From: JARRQB01 sp965368585 | GTDB taxonomy: Bacteria > Pseudomonadota > Gammaproteobacteria > Chromatiales > Chromatiaceae | Length of the DNA stretch: 9,936 bases | NCBI GenBank assembly: GCA_965368585.1 | Contig: CBDUNM010000178.1 | Span: 1 to 9,936, forward strand | Direction: 5' to 3' | Shown here: positions 6,372 through 9,936 of the stretch, in pieces | Position numbering within the stretch: the first letter of the stretch is position 1 | How the letters are laid out: the number at the start of each line of letters is the position of its first letter | Notes under the pieces: model-generated | The model's database searches: none | What the model saw: the letters and a program-made list of their open reading frames with translations, nothing else | Told to the model about the DNA's origin: nothing | Translations under genes and position numbers: made by a program

Positions 6372-8179
6372 AGCCGACAGGAATGGCCGCGATCGCGGTC
6401 GCCGGGTGGCTGGCCGGGAACCTCGCGATCAATGTACCCGAAGCGGTCGCGTCGACCACGCACCCCAGAAACGTGGTCGCTTTTTACACCGATACCTACG
6501 GCGAGTTACTGCCCGCGGACGACCCGCAAGTGGCCGGTGCGGTGCGTGTATTCGAACGCGTACGGGCGGTGGCGGACCGGAGCAGTAAGCGCCTGCCGCG
6601 CCTGGTGGTCGTGGACAGCGATGGCAAACCCTGGGCCATTGCGCTGCCCGATGGCCACATCGTGTTGTCGCGCCAAGCGGTCCGAACCTGTTTCAACTTG
6701 GGCGGGCAAGCCGAGCCGTGCCTGGCCTTTGTCCTGGGGCACGAGCTGGCGCACCTGGCCAACGACGATTTCTGGCACCAGGAGGTACATGGGTTCCTCG
6801 CCGACAATCCCCTCGCCAAGCGGTTCGCCGGTATTGCGCAGGGGCAATGGCAGGTGGAAGAGCGTGAGCTGGCCGCGGATGACAAGGGTTATGTCTACGC
6901 CGCCATGGCCGGCTATGCGGTCGGGGCGTTGCTCGAACCGCAAGCCGATGGCAAGGGATTCTTCGGTTACTGGCTGCAACAGACCAATGCGCGTGCGTCG
7001 ACCGCAGCGTCGAAGGCGGAAGTGCGCACGGCCGTGCTGCGGCAACGCCTGACCGCTATCCAGGACAAACTCGTCTTTTTCGAATTCGGCGTCCGTCTCA
7101 GCCATTTCGACTACTGCGACGACGCCGTGTATTTCCTGCAGGAGTTTCAGCAGGTCTTCCCGGGGCGGGAGGTGCTGAATAATCTCGGCTACTGCTATCT
7201 GCAGATGGCCCGTCAGGCCATGGCGTCGGCACGCGCCTTTTTTTACTGGATGCCGTTGCAGCTCGACGGAGAGACCCGCGCGACTGCTCTTGTAGCGCGC
7301 GGCGGAGCGCGCCTGACCTCGCTCAAACAGGCCGTGAACGGCGGCGAGGCTGAGGGCGAGCTCAGGCAAGCCGTTGATTACCTGGAGCAGGCGAGCAAGG
7401 CCGACCCGTCGTACGTTCCCGCGCGTGTCAATCTCGCGGTCGCCTATCTCTACCTCGGTCAGGCGCATCGTGCCCGGGCGACGTTGGCCGAAGCGCGCGA
7501 GCTGGCGCCCGACCGACTGGACATCCAGGGGCTGGACGCGTTGGCCCTCTACGAACAGAGTGACCCCGAAACCGATCTCTGGTCCAGCGCAGTGCAACGA
7601 CTGCAGGCGCTGGCGGGTCAAAGAGGCGCCTCGCAGGCGGTGCTATTCAATCTGGCGCGCCTGCACGAGGTGCGTGCACATCACGCCAAGGCGCGCCGTT
7701 ACTGGGAGCAACTCGCGAATGCGGTCGACCGACTGCCCGACCCGATCAGCGGCATCGTATGTCGTGCGCTCGGCGCGGCGCCGACCAAAGGTTGCGCACG
7801 GGACGAAACGGTCGCCGGCACGCGGTCGTCATGGCCCTGGCCGCTGCAGCTCGGCGGGCTGGAGCCGGTCTCGGCGAAGACGATACGGCATGCGCTCGTG
7901 GGTTGGGCGAGGCAAGATTTCGATTGGATCAAAGACCACCTGCACGGCCATATCTACTTCCGACCCGACGGCGGGGCCGTGGTGCTCGAGCTCGACGGGT
8001 TTGTGCAGATGCAGGTCCTAAAAGTTCAGGATCCGGCGCCGATCAGCGAGCTGCAACGCTACTGCGGCCGATCGCTGCGCCAGCGCAGCATGCCGCAAGG
8101 CGTGGTCAGTTCATGCGGCGACTGGGCGGCACTGGCCGCCGGTGACCGGGTACGTGAGATCTGGTGGATCGCGCGGTAG
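6368..8179 (+). CDS. Exported M48-type zinc metallopeptidase with TPR-like repeats
   Basis: The protein has 603 residues from ATG 6368, overlapping the anti-sigma stop. A signal-peptide-like start (GMAAIAVAGWLAGNLAINV, predicted cut near AVA-S at 28-29) suggests a periplasmic location; an uncleaved anchor is possible. The catalytic motif is GHELAHLAND (124-133), with His125 and His129 as zinc ligands and Glu126 as catalytic base. The third ligand is likely Glu167 in ERELAADDKG, matching the ExxAD motif of M48 peptidases. Cys108 and Cys118 flank the active-site helix and could form a disulfide. Residues about 268-300 and 333-395 are helical with TPR-like spacing (ARVNLAVAYLYLGQAHRARA, then LAEARELAPD), with a further repeat at about 424-452. 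The C-terminal part (about 485-603) has no family I recognise and carries Cys566 and Cys583. The architecture recalls BepA (M48 plus TPR), but the C-terminal extension differs. It probably cuts or chaperones envelope proteins; linkage to the anti-sigma gene suggests a role in that signalling circuit, which is inference. Confidence 0.85.
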   Translation: MKPTGMAAIAVAGWLAGNLAINVPEAVASTTHPRNVVAFYTDTYGELLPADDPQVAGAVRVFERVRAVADRSSKRLPRLVVVDSDGKPWAIALPDGHIVLSRQAVRTCFNLGGQAEPCLAFVLGHELAHLANDDFWHQEVHGFLADNPLAKRFAGIAQGQWQVEERELAADDKGYVYAAMAGYAVGALLEPQADGKGFFGYWLQQTNARASTAASKAEVRTAVLRQRLTAIQDKLVFFEFGVRLSHFDYCDDAVYFLQEFQQVFPGREVLNNLGYCYLQMARQAMASARAFFYWMPLQLDGETRATALVARGGARLTSLKQAVNGGEAEGELRQAVDYLEQASKADPSYVPARVNLAVAYLYLGQAHRARATLAEARELAPDRLDIQGLDALALYEQSDPETDLWSSAVQRLQALAGQRGASQAVLFNLARLHEVRAHHAKARRYWEQLANAVDRLPDPISGIVCRALGAAPTKGCARDETVAGTRSSWPWPLQLGGLEPVSAKTIRHALVGWARQDFDWIKDHLHGHIYFRPDGGAVVLELDGFVQMQVLKVQDPAPISELQRYCGRSLRQRSMPQGVVSSCGDWAALAAGDRVREIWWIAR

Positions 8180-8331
8180 GCGCGTTGACGACAGCGGTCG
8201 CGGGTCTAGTTATTCGCCGAATCCCAACGACCCTCGAAGGAGCCCCGGAATCAAAATCCAGATCCTGTACCGCAAGCGGCAACTGCCGCAACGACCCGCG
8301 ACGGCGTTTGTCAACATAGTTGCAGCATTTT
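8180..8331. other. Gap between the peptidase gene and the transposase remnant
   Basis: These 152 bases should contain the downstream end of the IS3-family element, because transposase stops in such elements normally lie close to the terminal repeat. Two copies of an imperfect 22-bp inverted repeat lie at 8185-8206 and 8293-8314, and a compact hairpin GCGGCA-AC-TGCCGC lies at 8276-8289. No T-tract follows the hairpin on either strand, so no terminator is called. The exact IS boundary cannot be placed without an intact copy to compare. Confidence 0.4.
8185..8314. repeat. Imperfect 22-bp inverted repeat pair at the IS boundary
   Basis: Bases 8185-8206 (TTGAC...GTCGCGGGTC) match the reverse complement of 8293-8314 at 18 of 22 positions, including an unbroken 10-base run (8197-8206 with 8293-8302). 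The left copy begins five bases after the peptidase stop codon; the right copy lies 17 bases beyond the transposase stop. The pair could be an end-derived duplication of the insertion element, the arms of a small nested element, or a chance similarity reinforced by GC-rich composition. Confidence 0.5.
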
Positions 8332-9384
8332 CTATGCGGCTTTTTCCAATTGCTCCTTCGGATTGTCGGGGTTGAGTGTCATCGTCTCCGGGCGTGTCCA
8401 ATTCCTCGTTGCACCACTCCAACGTGATGGGTTAGCGGCCTTTGCCTGACGGTAAACTTCATCGCGTTCAGCCAGGATCTGTATATCGTCACCACGATGT
8501 CGCTGTTCCGGTGTTACGAATTTGATAGCACTGTGCTGGTGCTCTTCGTTGTACCGGTGGACGACATGAGAGCACCACAACCGGGCTGTCTCAAGGCTTT
8601 CGAAGCCATAGTGTGGAAAATCAGGCCGATACTTTGTCGTACGGAAAAGCGCCTCGGAGAAGGCATTGTCGTTGCTGACGCTGGGTCTGCTATAGGAAGG
8701 CTCAACGCCAAGCCAATCGAGCGTTGCCCTAAGCGTTGAGGATTTCTGTATCGAACCGTTGTCCGCATGCAGACAACGCAACGTAGCCGCACAGCCTTCG
8801 GCCAATACGCCACGGCGTAGCAGCTGTGAGGCCAACGCGCCACACTCGGTTTCATGCACCTCCCAGGCGGTTATTTTGCGGCTGAAGACATCCTCCATCA
8901 TGTACAGACAATAGAACAGCCCGTTCACCGGTGACTTCAGCCAGGTCACATCCCACGTCCAGCATTGGTTGGGACCGCTGGTCTGATATTAATCCGGCTT
9001 GGCTCGTTTCTGACGTGGGTTTTCGCGCCCACGATCATGCTGTTCGTTTACCTCCCGCAATAACCGATAGAAGCTTGATTCACTGGCCAGAAATAGGCCC
9101 TGGTCTGCCAGTGTCGGTACGATCTGGCTGGGCGGCAGACTCTGGAATTCAGGCAGATGACAGGTCAGCAGGATCATCTCACGCTCTTGCGATGTTAGTT
9201 TGTTATACGGCATTGGGCGTGCGGCAGTTGCTCGCCGATCAGCGACGACCTGACCGGCGCTCTGCCAGCGCCGATAGGTAGCCGGATCGATCTCCGCAGT
9301 TTCACATGCGGGAGCCAGGCATGCGCCTTTGCGGCGGGCCTGATTAATCATGACGATAATCTTCTGGCGTTGCTCGAGGCTCAC
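8332..9384 (-). pseudogene. IS3-family transposase OrfB, interrupted by an in-frame TAA
   Basis: Read through, the frame would give 350 residues from GTG 9384, the normal size for this IS3 group. Codon 132 is TAA (8991-8989), followed in the same frame by YQTSGPNQCWTWDVTW, so the lesion is a point nonsense mutation and not a frameshift. Before it lies the helical N-terminal region with the family-typical LTSQEREMILLTC and LPEFQSLPPSQIVPTLADQG. After it comes the complete rve core: Asp145 in WTWDVTW, Asp208 in LHADNGS, and Glu244 in FSEALFRTTKY with 35 residues between Asp208 and Glu244. The second half could begin at a GTG inside the first catalytic motif (8949), but that protein would lack Asp145. 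It ends at TAG 8332 with a family-like tail, RWSGATRNW...MTLNPD. It is probably inactive unless the stop is suppressed. Confidence 0.87.
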
Positions 9385-9879
9385 TTCTCGTCCTCGGGGT
9401 CCTCGAACAGCGCATTGTACTTTTTTCGCAATATCAGCAATGCCGCCGCCTCCGCCAGGGCTTTACTCCTTACGCGCCAGCTCCTTTTCCAACTGAGCCA
9501 ATTTTTGACGATCCGCTTTGGTAGCCGACTTGAGCTCCTTCTCTGAAGCCTGACTCCAGTCATTGGCCTGTTCGCAGGCTTCGCGCCACCGTCGCAACTG
9601 CTCAGGATAGATACCTTTTTCCCGACAGTAAGCAGCCACATCCGTTTCGCTCATAGTGGCGGTTTCCAGTACTGCTGCAAACTTGTCGCGCGATGTCCAG
9701 CCATTGACCGTCGTGTCCGAATCCGGCATCAGTCGCCCCTGTTCTCCGGCTTGCTTACGCCAAAGATACAGCGTCGCATCGGATATGCCTTCCTCTATCG
9801 CCAGGGCTGCAATCGACGCATTGTTCGGTGGCAGCATCTTCTTCAGCACAGACTCTCTGCGCTCTACGGAATAACCCAT
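9381..9879 (-). pseudogene. IS3-family transposase OrfA, frameshifted near the 3' end
   Basis: From ATG 9879 the frame gives 138 residues ending in EKELARKE and a TAA at 9465-9463. The expected continuation, KALAEAAALLILRKKYNALF followed by EDPEDEK, is in another frame (9464-9381). Removing one base, A at 9465 on the plus strand (T on the coding strand), restores the usual uninterrupted orfA of this group, ending where orfB begins. The intact part has an N-terminal helix-turn-helix (SIAALAIEEGISDATLYLW, 22-40), a second helical segment with GWTSRDKFAAVLETA (60-74) and YPEQLRRWREACEQAND (91-107), then a charged coiled coil from about 112. OrfA normally binds the IS ends and is joined to OrfB through frameshifting or coupling. 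An AAGGAG lies directly before the TAA, but slippage from GAG would pair poorly, so I read this as a mutation. Confidence 0.85.
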
Positions 9880-9936
9880 TAATCGTAAGCGCCAAAGAAT
9901 CCGCCCCTATTTTTCCGCACGCAGGCGTACCACACT

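Larger units (their letters stand above)
8332..9936 (-). mobile_element. IS3-family insertion sequence, degenerate copy
   Basis: Two consecutive transposase frames on the minus strand, orfA (HTH) then orfB (integrase core), overlap as GTGA at 9384-9381, the usual IS3 layout. Both frames are broken. The start given is the orfB stop; the true outer end must lie a little further left, within 8180-8331. On the right, 57 bases beyond orfA are present, and I cannot tell whether the terminal repeat is reached before the window ends. The ends TGTACCGC (8266-8273) and, reading inward from the right, TGTGGTACGCC near 9935 are only loosely alike, so I call neither a terminal repeat. The element is visibly less GC-biased than the genes to its left, consistent with acquisition. 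Confidence 0.88.

Noticed and set aside
8497..9281. Plus-strand open frames inside the IS region
   Set aside because: They are antisense to recognisable transposase sequence and show no family features.
1..9936. CRISPR arrays, tRNA or rRNA genes
   Set aside because: No direct repeats with regular spacing, no tRNA cloverleaf or T-loop signature and no rRNA-like conserved stretches were seen on either strand by eye.

Overview
This window looks like chromosomal DNA of a GC-rich proteobacterium, most likely a gammaproteobacterium of the Chromatiales or sulfur-oxidiser type. The grounds are a RegB/RegA-type redox two-component pair, a bifunctional alpha/beta hydrolase-OsmC protein, a long sigma-70-like regulator paired with a zinc-finger anti-sigma protein, and an IS3-family element of a type common in these bacteria. 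The taxonomic placement is inference from gene content and base composition.

Left part (1-3832), all on the minus strand. Reading in the direction of transcription there is a small conserved hypothetical protein (3832-3458), a 454-base gap, a RegB/PrrB/RoxS-like membrane histidine kinase (3003-1699), its RegA/PrrA/RoxR-like response regulator 20 bases downstream (1678-1139), and, after 147 bases, an alpha/beta hydrolase fused to an OsmC domain that runs off the left edge (991-1). The kinase keeps the phosphoacceptor His, the membrane quinone-site motif GGSANP and the cysteine after the H-box that is used for redox sensing in RegB. Together with the OsmC fusion this suggests a redox or thiol-stress neighbourhood.

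Middle (3833-4460): a 628-base gene-free divergent intergenic region. It holds a 263-base element (4005-4267) with perfect 21-bp terminal inverted repeats. Two further perfect inverted repeats (13 bp and 8 bp) are packed edge to edge inside it, so the whole can fold as a three-way junction. It is either a MITE/REP-like non-autonomous element or a structured RNA; this is the most unusual non-coding feature of the window.

Right-centre (4461-8179), plus strand: a three-gene unit made of a long sigma-70/ECF-like protein (318 aa), a membrane-spanning zinc-finger anti-sigma protein (311 aa), and an exported M48-type zinc metallopeptidase with TPR-like repeats (603 aa). The last two genes overlap by ATGA. 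The apparent logic is a cytoplasmic sigma factor held by a membrane anti-sigma protein whose periplasmic domain shares a compartment with the peptidase. I do not recognise this trio as a named system.

Right end (8180-9936): a broken IS3-family element on the minus strand, just after the peptidase gene. orfA has a one-base insertion and orfB has an in-frame TAA, so no functional transposase is expected from this copy, although the DD(35)E residues are all still encoded. An imperfect 22-bp inverted repeat lies between the peptidase stop codon and the transposase.
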